NCBI GenBank assembly: GCA_937897645.1
Contig: CALCNV010000138.1
Coordinates: forward strand, 21,217 to 85,216
Source of the DNA: an uncultured Lysobacteraceae bacterium
GTDB taxonomy: Bacteria; Pseudomonadota; Gammaproteobacteria; Xanthomonadales; Xanthomonadaceae
Direction: 5' to 3'
DNA: 64,000 bases
The position numbers were made by a program, and so were the translations under genes. Shown one piece after another: positions 56,901 to 64,000 of the stretch (the stretch's first letter is position 1; each line of letters starts with the position of its first letter). The notes beneath the pieces were generated by a model, which worked only from the letters and a program-made list of their open reading frames with translations, did not search any database and was not told the DNA's origin.

Positions 56901-57770
56901 ATGATCATGACAGCGGCTTCCATTTCACACTCCCTGCCCCCGGTTACCGACACTGCCGGCACCATCGCCTTCATCGGTGGCGGCAACATGGCGCGCAGCC
57001 TGATTGGTGGATTGATCTCGCGTGGCGTTGCGGCCGACACGCTGCGTGTCGCCGAGCCGGTGGCCGAGTTGCGCGATGCGCTGGCCAGGGACTTTGGCGT
57101 CTCCGTCTTCGATAACGCCAACGATGCCGTTGCAGGCGCGGCGTTGTGGCTGCTGGCAGTGAAGCCCCAGGTCATGCGTCATGTCTGCGGCGACCTGTCT
57201 GCAGTTGCGCAATCAGGAAAGCCACTTGTGGTTTCGATTGCCGCAGGCATCACCGCGGCCCAACTGCAGCGCTGGCTGGGCGGCGATACCGCCATCATCC
57301 GCGCGATGCCAAACACGCCGGCCTTGCTCGGCGCGGGCGTGACTGGGCTGTATGCCAATGCGCATGTCTCGCCAGCCGGGCGTGATGAAGCAGAAGGCTT
57401 GCTGGCGAGTGCGGGCAAGACCGTGTGGATAGATGACGAGGCGTTGATGGATTCGGTGACGGCGGTGTCTGGCAGCGGCCCGGCCTACGTATTCCTGCTG
57501 GCGGAAGCGATGGAGGCCGCTGCGAAAGCCGAAGGACTGGACGATGTCGCGGCGCGGACGCTGGTCCTGCAGACCATCCTTGGTGCAGCGCGGATGCTGA
57601 CCGAATCGGATGAAGCACCGGCGGAACTGCGCAAACGCGTTACATCACCGAATGGCACTACGCAGGCGGCTGTCGAGACTTTCCAGCGAGGAGGCTTCGA
57701 GACGTTGGTCGCGCAGGCGATTGCTGCGGCGAGTGAGCGTGGCAGGCAGCTGTCTGCTGCGAACGACTAA
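56901..57770 (+). CDS. proC: Pyrroline-5-carboxylate reductase ProC
   Basis: The last step of proline synthesis, NAD(P)H reduction of P5C; 289 residues. Rossmann motif FIGGGNMARSLIGGL, the substrate pocket MPNTPALLGAGVTGLYAN and VSGSGPAYVFLLAEAMEAAA, and TSPNGTTQAAVETF near the C terminus are all present. The N terminus has a short extension (MIMTAASISHSLPPVTDTAGT). It lies 64 nt after yggS. Confidence 0.95.
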   Translation: MIMTAASISHSLPPVTDTAGTIAFIGGGNMARSLIGGLISRGVAADTLRVAEPVAELRDALARDFGVSVFDNANDAVAGAALWLLAVKPQVMRHVCGDLSAVAQSGKPLVVSIAAGITAAQLQRWLGGDTAIIRAMPNTPALLGAGVTGLYANAHVSPAGRDEAEGLLASAGKTVWIDDEALMDSVTAVSGSGPAYVFLLAEAMEAAAKAEGLDDVAARTLVLQTILGAARMLTESDEAPAELRKRVTSPNGTTQAAVETFQRGGFETLVAQAIAAASERGRQLSAAND

Positions 57771-57818
57771 GGGTTTCCCGGGAGCCGACTTGTCCACCGT
57801 CCATGAGTTCAGAGAGAT

Positions 57819-57902
57819 CGTCATCCCCGCGTAGGCGGGGATCCAGTGGCGCCAAACAAACCGAAGCGAAGGCACTGGGTTCCCGCCTTCGCGGGAATGA
57901 CG
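57819..57902. repeat. CGTCATCCCCGC inverted repeat after proC
   Basis: Arms 57819-57848 and 57873-57902 pair almost completely, each with the hairpin TCCCCGC-GTAG-GCGGGGA or its variant TCCCGC-CTTC-GCGGGA. Same family as 6522-6608. Confidence 0.9.
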
Positions 57903-58005
57903 AACGGAAGCAATCAGCGATCCAGTTGAGAACTGATTGAATAAAATTGACTGCTTGAAGGCGATCTACATTCATTCACGCTGGAAAATAGACGACACCC
58001 ATCCC

Positions 58006-58467
58006 ATGAACATCTTCAAACCCGTTGCCACGCTCACGCTTCTCCTGTTGATAGCTGGATGCTCCGGCAATCAGACCCCACAGCCCGCCGTGTTCGTGAC
58101 GCCAGCGGAGTCTTCTTCCGATTTCGGTGATTTGCGCGTGCACTACAACGCGCTGCCTACCGCGAGCCTGGGGGATGCGGTGGCGCGCGACTATGGCGTT
58201 CAGAAGGACTCGGGCACGGGGATGCTGGTGATTGCTTTACGCCAACTCGCGGACGGGAACGAGGTGGCCGCGCAAGGGGATGTCTCGGCCGTGGTGCACG
58301 ACCTGCAGGGCGTGCGGCAGCAGGTTGGTTTCAGGACCGTAAAGACCGGGGACTACATCGACCACTTGGGCACGTTCCAGATCAGCCCGCGGAACACCTA
58401 CCGCTTCGAGGTCACGGTGAAGTCTGGCGGACGCACGGAAGTGGTGAAGTTCCAGCGCAGTTTCTGA
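58006..58467 (+). CDS. DUF4426 lipoprotein
   Basis: A 153-residue lipoprotein with lipobox LIAGC (Cys19) and a beta-rich DUF4426 domain (FGDLRVHYNALPTASLGDAVARDYGVQKDSGTGML, QVGFRTVKTGDYIDHLGTF). Such genes follow yggS and proC in many gammaproteobacteria; the role is unknown. The frame opens earlier; the ATG at 58006 gives the signal sequence. Confidence 0.85.
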   Translation: MNIFKPVATLTLLLLIAGCSGNQTPQPAVFVTPAESSSDFGDLRVHYNALPTASLGDAVARDYGVQKDSGTGMLVIALRQLADGNEVAAQGDVSAVVHDLQGVRQQVGFRTVKTGDYIDHLGTFQISPRNTYRFEVTVKSGGRTEVVKFQRSF

Positions 58468-58508
58468 TTCAGGCATCCGTCCGCATATTTTCGCGGTGTG
58501 GACGATAA

Positions 58509-58586
58509 GATTTTGTAGAGCCGAGCTTGCTCGGCTGCACTTCGCATAGATCAAGTGCAGCCGAGCAAGCTCGGCTCTACAAAATC
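58509..58586. repeat. Inverted-repeat element, GTAGAGCCGAGC family
   Basis: Perfect 34-bp arms (58509-58542 and 58553-58586) around a 10-nt loop. The arm hairpin is GCCGAGC-TT-GCTCGGC. Compared with 625-699, T..A pairs have become G..C pairs in matched positions, keeping the structure. Confidence 0.93.
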
Positions 58587-58606
58587 GGTGCGCCCCGCCA
58601 GACGAA

Positions 58607-59401
58607 TCAACGCGCTCTTTTCGACCATGCCTGCACGATGCGCGCCATCTCGCGTACGCCATCGGTCAACGCCGCTGGCCCGGGCTGCAGGATCAATGGT
58701 GATTTGATTTCGTGCAGTTCGCCATCGCGCACGGCGGGAATCGCGTCCCAGCCGGGGCGCGCAGCCACTTTGTCGGGCCTGAATTTCTTTCCACACCACG
58801 AGCCGATGATGATGTCCGGCGCGCGCCGTACCACTTCGCTGGCATCGGCCAGGATCCTGTGCTTCGCCAGTGACTCGACGGAACGTTCCGGGAACACATC
58901 GTCACCGCCGGCGATGCGCGCCAGCTCGGCAACCCACCGGATCCCGGTGATGGGTGGATCGTCCCATTCTTCGAAGTACACCTTGGGGCGCTTCGACAGC
59001 AGCGCCGACTGACGCTCGATGGCGTTCAGCCCACGCCGCAGTTCGTCTGCATAGGCATTGGCCTTGTCGCCCGCACCCACCAGCGCACCCAGGCGACGGA
59101 TGTAATCGAGGATGCCGTCCACGCTGCGATGGTTGGATATCCAGACCTCTACGCCGTGCTTGATCAGCTCGGCCGCGATGTCGGACTGTATGTCGGAGAA
59201 ACCGACCACGAAGTCCGGCTGCAGCTTCAGGATCTCGCCGATCTTCGCCGAAGTGAACGCACTGACCTTGGGCTTTTCCTTGCGTGCAATGGCCGGCCGC
59301 ACGGTGAAGCCACTGATGCCGACGATGCGGTGCTGTTCGCCAAGCGCATACAGCGTCTCGGTGGGTTCTTCTGTCAGGCAGACGATGCGTTGCGGACCCA
59401 T
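58607..59401 (-). CDS. Cobalamin-binding / BtuF-like periplasmic-type binding protein without a signal peptide
   Basis: A 264-residue class III substrate-binding fold. RIVCLTEEPTETLYALGEQHRIVGIS (4-29), LKLQPDFVVGFSDIQSDIAAELIKHGVEVW, and the C-terminal SPLILQPGPAALTDGVREMARIVQAW match BtuF/FepB-like proteins that bind B12 or siderophores. No signal peptide precedes the domain, unlike real BtuF. It may therefore be a cytoplasmic or non-classical relative. The reading frame starts GTG-ATG; ATG 59401 is preferred. No transporter genes are nearby. Confidence 0.75.
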   Translation of the reverse strand: MGPQRIVCLTEEPTETLYALGEQHRIVGISGFTVRPAIARKEKPKVSAFTSAKIGEILKLQPDFVVGFSDIQSDIAAELIKHGVEVWISNHRSVDGILDYIRRLGALVGAGDKANAYADELRRGLNAIERQSALLSKRPKVYFEEWDDPPITGIRWVAELARIAGGDDVFPERSVESLAKHRILADASEVVRRAPDIIIGSWCGKKFRPDKVAARPGWDAIPAVRDGELHEIKSPLILQPGPAALTDGVREMARIVQAWSKRAR

Positions 59402-59416
59402 CACGTCATTCCATTC

Positions 59417-59488
59417 ATGTGGGAGCGACGTAAGTCGCGAGCTTCTCGAGAATTCTCAAAAGCATCGCGACTTACGTCGCTCCCACAT
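59417..59488. repeat. GTGGGAGCGACGTAAGTCGCGA inverted repeat
   Basis: Arms 59417-59440 and 59465-59488 are perfect inverse complements. The arm hairpin is GCGAC-GTAA-GTCGC. A half copy lies at 9159-9180. Confidence 0.93.
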
Positions 59489-59504
59489 ACGCGGCAACCT
59501 TTTG

Positions 59505-60104
59505 TCATGGAAAAAGCATCCGCTTGCCCCAAACACCTTCCGCATCGTGCTCATATCTCCACCGCTCGTGCAGGCGGAATTCCGCGCCGTACCAGAACTC
59601 GAACGCATCCGGCATCACGCGATAGCCGCTCCAGCCGGGTGGCCGAGGAACATCGCGACCCTCGAATTCCGCGTCAACACTGGCCATGCTTAGCTCGAAC
59701 TGTTCACGCGACTCCAACGTCTCCGATTGATGGGAGGCCCATGCGCCGATCTGACTGAGGCGCGGACGTGAAGCGAAATAGTCATCCGCCTCGGCATCTG
59801 AGACAACGGAAACCGAACCTTCTACGCGCACCTGGATGCCCGCCACGCGCAGGCTACGCCACAGGAACAACAGGGCCGCGCGCGGATTCGCCTGCAGCTC
59901 GCGGCCCTTGTGGCTATGCAGGTGGGTGTAGAACACGAAGCCCTTCGCATCGAAGGACTTGAGCAGCACGGTGCGCGCGGACGGACGACCGTCCGCCGTG
60001 GCCGTGGCCACCGTCATTGCATTGGGCTCGATTTCGCTTCCCGCCTTGGCCTCGAGGAACAAGTCGTTGAACGTGGAGAGTGCTTCGCTGTACAGATCGG
60101 TCAT
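59505..60104 (-). CDS. pdxH: Pyridoxamine 5'-phosphate oxidase PdxH
   Basis: FMN-dependent oxidation of pyridoxine/pyridoxamine phosphate to PLP, 199 residues. Features: [60 protein letters not shown] active-site stretch, [17 protein letters not shown] and the C-terminal [18 protein letters not shown]. Ends MLFP, as in most PdxH. The start [12 protein letters not shown] gives the family N terminus; the frame extends further without sense. Confidence 0.95.
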   Translation of the reverse strand: MTDLYSEALSTFNDLFLEAKAGSEIEPNAMTVATATADGRPSARTVLLKSFDAKGFVFYTHLHSHKGRELQANPRAALLFLWRSLRVAGIQVRVEGSVSVVSDAEADDYFASRPRLSQIGAWASHQSETLESREQFELSMASVDAEFEGRDVPRPPGWSGYRVMPDAFEFWYGAEFRLHERWRYEHDAEGVWGKRMLFP

Positions 60105-60152
60105 CGATGGTTCGCCTTCGGCTTCAAGTCGCGCTTGCGCTATTGTCGCCCC

Positions 60153-60974
60153 ATGGCTGCCAACACGCACGTCTCGACGACCATCGGATTCGCCCCCGCA
60201 CTGGTCACCAGTGCACTGGACGCTGCCTTGGCCCTGCCGCATGCGACCCCGGTATTCGCCATCGCCGGCCTGCAAGGCAGCGGCAAGTCCACTTTGGCCG
60301 CGCAGATGGCAGCGTTGGCGCAGTCTCGCGGACAGCAGGTCGCCGTGCTCTCCATTGATGATTTCTATCTGCGCCGGGCCCAACGCGCCCAGCTTGCGCA
60401 TGCCGTGCATCCGCTGCTGGCCACGCGCGGACCACCCGGCACGCATGACCTGGCATTGGCGATGGAGACCCTGGAACGCTTGCGTGCCGGCAAATCGACG
60501 GCGCTTCCACGCTTCGACAAGTTTGCAGACGATCGCCTGCCATCCTCGCAGTGGCCGCGGACGCAGGGACGTTGCGACCTGGTGGTACTGGAAGGCTGGT
60601 TCCTGAAAACCCCGGCACAGGATCCTAACGAGTTGGTTACACCGATCAACACGTTGGAACGCAGGGAGGATGGCGAGGGTCGTTGGCGCACCTGGTGCAA
60701 CGAGGCGCTGGCGCGTGACTATCCCGCGCTGTGGCAATGCATGGACGCGCTCTGGTTCCTGCAGGGTCCGGATTTCGACGTGGTGCCGACATGGCGGTGG
60801 CAGCAGGAACAAACCCTGCAGGCCAGCGATCCATTGCGTGTCGCGATGATGCGCGAAGAGGTCGAACGTTTCGTGCAGCTGTTCGAACGCGTCAGCCGCC
60901 AGGCCTTGCGCACTTTGCCAGCCATTGCAGACCGCACGCTTCGCTTGGACAAAGAGCGGCACGTGAAACCGTAG
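60153..60974 (+). CDS. P-loop kinase, D-glycerate 3-kinase-like
   Basis: A 273-residue P-loop kinase related to plant D-glycerate 3-kinase, yeast YGR205w and bacterial kinases. Walker A is GLQGSGKST (39-47); [11 protein letters not shown] and [12 protein letters not shown] follow; [12 protein letters not shown] is the Walker B-like motif. A role in glycerate phosphorylation is likely but not proven. The chosen start [10 protein letters not shown] avoids overlap with pdxH. The TAG stop is in the following repeat (60971-61052). Confidence 0.82.
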   Translation: MAANTHVSTTIGFAPALVTSALDAALALPHATPVFAIAGLQGSGKSTLAAQMAALAQSRGQQVAVLSIDDFYLRRAQRAQLAHAVHPLLATRGPPGTHDLALAMETLERLRAGKSTALPRFDKFADDRLPSSQWPRTQGRCDLVVLEGWFLKTPAQDPNELVTPINTLERREDGEGRWRTWCNEALARDYPALWQCMDALWFLQGPDFDVVPTWRWQQEQTLQASDPLRVAMMREEVERFVQLFERVSRQALRTLPAIADRTLRLDKERHVKP

Positions 60975-61052
60975 GAGCGGGCCCTGCCCGCGATGCTCTT
61001 CGGTTGGTTACATTTCCAAGCCAGGAGCATCGCGGGCAGGGCCCGCTCCTAC
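60971..61052. repeat. GTAGGAGCGGGCCCTGCCC repeat supplying the kinase stop
   Basis: Arms 60971-60998 and 61025-61052 are perfect inverse complements over a 26-nt loop. Arm hairpin GCGGGC-CCT-GCCCGC. The TAG at 60972-60974 is the kinase stop codon. Confidence 0.93.
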
Positions 61053-61073
61053 ACGTGATATCGGAAGGGGAAA

Positions 61074-61277
61074 TTATTCGACGACGAAGGTGATGCGCAG
61101 GTTCACCCGCCACTCGGTGATGTTGCCGGCGTCATCGGTGACGACCTTGATTTCGTTGACCCACGCGCCCTTGATGCCCTTTACCGTCTCCGCGGTCTTC
61201 TTCAGCCCGGTCTTCACCGCATCCTCCACGCTGGTCTTGGACGAGGCGTTGACTTCAATGATCTTGGCTATCGACAT
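61074..61277 (-). CDS. Dodecin family protein
   Basis: A 67-residue flavin-binding dodecamer subunit. The pattern IAKIIEVNASSKTSVEDAVKTGLKKTAETVKGIKGAWVNEIKVVTDDAGNITEWRVNLRITFVVE fits dodecins throughout. They buffer or store riboflavin derivatives. It is convergent with the kinase gene and divergent from aroK. Confidence 0.92.
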   Translation of the reverse strand: MSIAKIIEVNASSKTSVEDAVKTGLKKTAETVKGIKGAWVNEIKVVTDDAGNITEWRVNLRITFVVE

Positions 61278-61384
61278 GGCTTGCTCCTTGGTTTCCGCGG
61301 GACATCCGCGGGGAGTGCCAAGGTAATCCTGGTGCTGTTAATGGTTCGCTACGAAACAGGGGCCGGTGATAGCATCTGTTCATC

Positions 61385-61927
61385 ATGAACCCCGCCCCCA
61401 ACCTCATCCTCGTCGGCCCCATGGGCGCAGGCAAGACTTCGATAGGCAGGCGCTTGGCCGAACGTTTCGGCCTGGAGTTCGTCGATGCCGACCAGGCCAT
61501 CGTGGAACGCACCGGCGCCACCATCAATGCCATCTTCGAACACGTGGGCGAAGCCGGTTTCCGCGAACGCGAACAGGCGACCCTCTCACAATTGCTCGCC
61601 CGCGAGGGCGTGCTGGTCTCCACTGGAGGCGGCGCGGTGTTGAGCCTGCACAACCGCAAGCTGATGCAGGAACGCGGATTCGTGGTCTACCTGCGGGTCA
61701 GCGTGGAGGCGCAGCTCAAGCGCCTGGGCCGTGACCGCAGCCGTCCGCTGTTGCAGCGAGGGGATCGGGAACAGGTATTGCGAGACCTGTCCGCTCATCG
61801 CGAACCGTTGTATGCCGAAGTCGCCGACCTGATGCTCGACACCGACGGACTGTCGCCCAGCTCGGCGACCTCCGCCCTCGCACACCTGCTGGCCACGCAA
61901 TGGCAGCACACCGGGCAAACCGCATGA
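61385..61927 (+). CDS. aroK: Shikimate kinase AroK
   Basis: A 180-residue ATP-dependent kinase of the shikimate pathway. Walker [10 protein letters not shown] (11-19), the shikimate site [33 protein letters not shown] and TGGGAVL are typical. Overlaps aroB by 4 nt (ATGA). Confidence 0.96.
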   Translation: MNPAPNLILVGPMGAGKTSIGRRLAERFGLEFVDADQAIVERTGATINAIFEHVGEAGFREREQATLSQLLAREGVLVSTGGGAVLSLHNRKLMQERGFVVYLRVSVEAQLKRLGRDRSRPLLQRGDREQVLRDLSAHREPLYAEVADLMLDTDGLSPSSATSALAHLLATQWQHTGQTA

Positions 61928-63036
61928 CCACCGCTGCATCCCTGCGCACCGTCGATGTACACGGCGAACACCCCTACCGCATCGTGATCGGCCCCGGCCT
62001 GTTGGCCGACGGCACCGCGCTGGCGCAGCATGTGCGCGGCCGCCATGTGCTGCTGGTCAGCGACTCCACCGTGGCGCCGCTGTACGTGGCCACGGTGCGC
62101 GAAGCCTTGCACGCCGCACGTGACGACCTGCTGATCGGCACCTTCGTGTTGCCCGCGGGTGAAGCGTCAAAGACCTTGTCGAATTTCGGCGCGGCCATCG
62201 AAGCCCTGGCCACGCTGGGCGCGACGCGCGACGGCTGCATCTTTGCACTGGGCGGCGGCGTGGTCGGCGACCTGGCCGGGTTCGCGGCGGCCTGCTGGAT
62301 GCGCGGCGTGGATTGCGTGCAATTGCCGACCACCTTGTTGTCGATGGTGGATTCGTCGGTCGGCGGCAAGACCGCGGTGGACATCGCCCAGGGCAAGAAC
62401 CTGGTGGGCGCGTTCCACCCACCGCGCGCGGTGTTCGCCGACACCTCCACCCTGCGCACGCTGCCGCCGCGCGAATTGCGCGCCGGCCTGGCCGAGGTGA
62501 TCAAGTACGGGGCCATCCGCGACCCGCGCTTCTTCCAGTGGCTGGAAACCGAGCACGCAGCCCTGTCATCCGCTGACGAATCCACCCTGGCCTTGGCCAT
62601 CGCCGCCAGCTGCGAGCACAAGGCCGAGATCGTGGAACGCGACCCGCTGGAGCGTGGCGAACGCGCCCTGCTCAACCTGGGCCACACCTTCGGCCACGCC
62701 ATCGAGACCGAACAGGGCTACGGCAGCCCGCACAACGACAACCTCAACCATGGCGAGGCTGTCGCCGTGGGCATGGTGCTGGCGGCGCGGCTTTCCGCCG
62801 CGCTGGGCATGGCCGACCCCGCGGACACCGAGCGCCTGGCCGCCCTGCTCAAGGCCTATGGACTGCCCACCGCCCTGCCGGCCGGACTCGCACCCGAGGC
62901 CCTGCTGGCCCGCATGCGCCTGGACAAGAAGAACCTGGCCGGGCGCCTGCGCCTGGTGCTGTGGCGCGGGATCGGGCGCGCCGAGGTAGTGCCCGACGTC
63001 GATGAAAATACCGTGCTGGCGGTGCTCTCCGGCTAA
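61924..63036 (+). CDS. aroB: 3-dehydroquinate synthase AroB
   Basis: The second step of the shikimate pathway, NAD- and metal-dependent; 370 residues. Features: [77 protein letters not shown] and the metal-site [12 protein letters not shown] and [10 protein letters not shown]. Begins with ATG at 61924; earlier ATG in the same frame is within aroK. Confidence 0.97.
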   Translation: MTTAASLRTVDVHGEHPYRIVIGPGLLADGTALAQHVRGRHVLLVSDSTVAPLYVATVREALHAARDDLLIGTFVLPAGEASKTLSNFGAAIEALATLGATRDGCIFALGGGVVGDLAGFAAACWMRGVDCVQLPTTLLSMVDSSVGGKTAVDIAQGKNLVGAFHPPRAVFADTSTLRTLPPRELRAGLAEVIKYGAIRDPRFFQWLETEHAALSSADESTLALAIAASCEHKAEIVERDPLERGERALLNLGHTFGHAIETEQGYGSPHNDNLNHGEAVAVGMVLAARLSAALGMADPADTERLAALLKAYGLPTALPAGLAPEALLARMRLDKKNLAGRLRLVLWRGIGRAEVVPDVDENTVLAVLSG

Positions 63037-63045
63037 AATGGCGGC

Positions 63046-63303
63046 ATGCGCCTCTTCCTGCAGCAACGCCCCTCCGCGGGCGAATCGCCCCGCTATGTGC
63101 AATTGACCCTGCAGCCGGACCTGTTCGGCGGCTGGGAGCTGTTGCGCGAGAGTGGCCAGATCGGCGGCCGCGCCCAACTCAAGCGCGAGCAATACCTGCT
63201 GCAGGACGAAGCCACCGCCGCCTTCGAGAAAGCCCGCGATGGTCACGTGAAACGTGGCTACCAGGTGACCTTCGTGCGTGGCGCGGAGGCGCCGAAAATC
63301 TGA
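63046..63303 (+). CDS. WGR domain protein
   Basis: An 85-residue stand-alone WGR domain: RYVQLTLQPDLFGGWELLRESGQIGGRAQLKREQYLLQDEATAAFEKARDGHVKRGYQVTF. In PARPs and in MolR proteins this domain binds nucleic acid or proteins. A single-domain bacterial version with unknown function is common beside aroB and hemE in this lineage. Ten nt separate it from aroB. Confidence 0.88.
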   Translation: MRLFLQQRPSAGESPRYVQLTLQPDLFGGWELLRESGQIGGRAQLKREQYLLQDEATAAFEKARDGHVKRGYQVTFVRGAEAPKI

Positions 63304-63308
63304 AAGCC

Positions 63309-63392
63309 GGTTCCTGGTTGTTGGTTCTTGGTTGTTGGTGAAGGCGGGAATGTCCGCTTCTACCAATAGCCAAGAACCAACAGCCAACGACC
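63309..63392. repeat. TTGGTTGTTGG-type inverted repeat upstream of hemE
   Basis: Left arm about 63309-63338 and right arm about 63363-63392. Both are related to the element at 36884-36970; they would pair through GGTTCTTGG/CCAAGAACC. Confidence 0.82.
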
Positions 63393-63422
63393 TCCCAAAG
63401 CCCCTTACGGAACCCTCCCCCC

Positions 63423-64000
63423 TTGTCCAACACCCCTCTCCGCAACGACCGCCTCCTGCGCGCACTGAAGCGCCAACCCGTGGATTGCACGCCCGTTTGG
63501 CTGATGCGGCAGGCCGGCCGCTACCTGCCGGAATACCGCGCCACCCGCGCCAAGGCCGGCAGCTTCCTGGCCATGGCCAAGAATCCCGACATCGCCTGTG
63601 AAGTGACCCTGCAGCCGCTGGCGCGCTTCGACCTGGATGCGGCGATCCTGTTTTCCGACATCCTCACCATTCCCGATGCGATGGGCCTGGAACTGTATTT
63701 CGTCGATGGCGAAGGCCCCAAGTTCAAGCACACCGTGCGTAGCGCATCGGACTTGGCCAAACTGCGCACGCCGGACATGGAAACCGACCTGCGCTACGTG
63801 ATGGATGCGGTGCGCGTGATCCGTCGCGAGCTGGACGGCAAGGTGCCGCTGATCGGTTTCTCCGGCAGCCCGTGGACGCTGGCCTGCTACATGGTGGAAG
63901 GCGGCGGCAGCAAGGACTTCGCGCGCATCAAGGCGATGGCGCTGAACGACCCTTCCACGCTGCATAAGCTGTTGTCGGTCAACACCGATGCCGTCATCGC
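63423..64000 (+). CDS. hemE: Uroporphyrinogen decarboxylase HemE, N-terminal part
   Basis: The first 192 residues of a heme-pathway enzyme that converts uroporphyrinogen III to coproporphyrinogen III; the rest runs off the right edge. [65 protein letters not shown] and [20 protein letters not shown] are family hallmarks. No ATG exists before the catalytic MRQAGR, so the start must be the TTG at 63423 ([20 protein letters not shown]). A repeat of 36884 type precedes it. Confidence 0.93.
   Translation, partial: MSNTPLRNDRLLRALKRQPVDCTPVWLMRQAGRYLPEYRATRAKAGSFLAMAKNPDIACEVTLQPLARFDLDAAILFSDILTIPDAMGLELYFVDGEGPKFKHTVRSASDLAKLRTPDMETDLRYVMDAVRVIRRELDGKVPLIGFSGSPWTLACYMVEGGGSKDFARIKAMALNDPSTLHKLLSVNTDAVI

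Overview
The window is a stretch of ordinary bacterial chromosome with high G+C, densely coding on both strands. Gene content and order point to a gammaproteobacterium of the Xanthomonadaceae/Lysobacterales (Lysobacter, Luteimonas, Thermomonas, Stenotrophomonas and relatives). The evidence is a SUF operon headed by an Rrf2-type regulator, kdsD-kdsC-lptCAB-rpoN-hpf-ptsN-hprK-rapZ followed by a permease-less PTS, pilT/pilU beside yggS-proC, purM-purN-DUF3108, and many short palindromic intergenic repeats. I see no rRNA, tRNA, CRISPR array, prophage or insertion sequence. The species cannot be named from this alone.

Layout. 1-3607: a cut-off exported CBM9-like protein, a repeat-filled gap, an AT-richer membrane protein, 3-hydroxybutyrate dehydrogenase, a SET-domain methyltransferase and a cytochrome c lipoprotein. 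3637-10152: the SUF iron-sulfur cluster operon (regulator-sufB-sufC-sufD-sufS-GNAT-Rieske), preceded by a 10-bp-arm palindrome that is a likely operator. 10193-18240: an iron-uptake and redox block with two Fur-box-like sites: Fiu-like TonB receptor, PiuC-type dioxygenase, PepSY membrane protein, DUF2271, DUF4198, ApbE flavin transferase and a membrane-anchored CysJ-like flavodoxin reductase. 18320-25290: HutD, ComEA, M20 peptidase, GlsB, ManC, AmgK-MurU and a small membrane protein. 25345-32594: Hda, AI-2E permease, DUF2066, purM, DUF2238, purN, two DUF3108 proteins and an EF-hand protein. 32603-35850: murA and ibaG, separated by a DUF4034-type gene. 35874-48342: Kdo/LPS export genes, sigma-54, the regulatory PTS, MgtE and a CSD-DUF1294 protein. 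48391-53577: esterase lipoprotein, zinc-ribbon protein, pyrB-ruvX-yqgE, tag and a sirtuin. 53797-58467: pilU, pilT, yggS, proC and DUF4426. 58607-64000: BtuF-like protein, pdxH, kinase, dodecin, aroK-aroB, WGR protein and the start of hemE.

Two things deserve attention. First, the iron block looks like a complete route for moving electrons from NADPH across the inner membrane to periplasmic flavin or ferric siderophore. Its DUF2271 protein carries a Dxx[ST]GxT motif resembling the acceptor site of the ApbE encoded two genes downstream. Second, about 20 intergenic loci carry inverted pairs of short arms. In many families each arm is itself a small hairpin behind a conserved tag such as GTAGGAGCG, GTGGGAG or CGTCAT. 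In five genes the TAG stop codon is supplied by the GTAG end of such a repeat.
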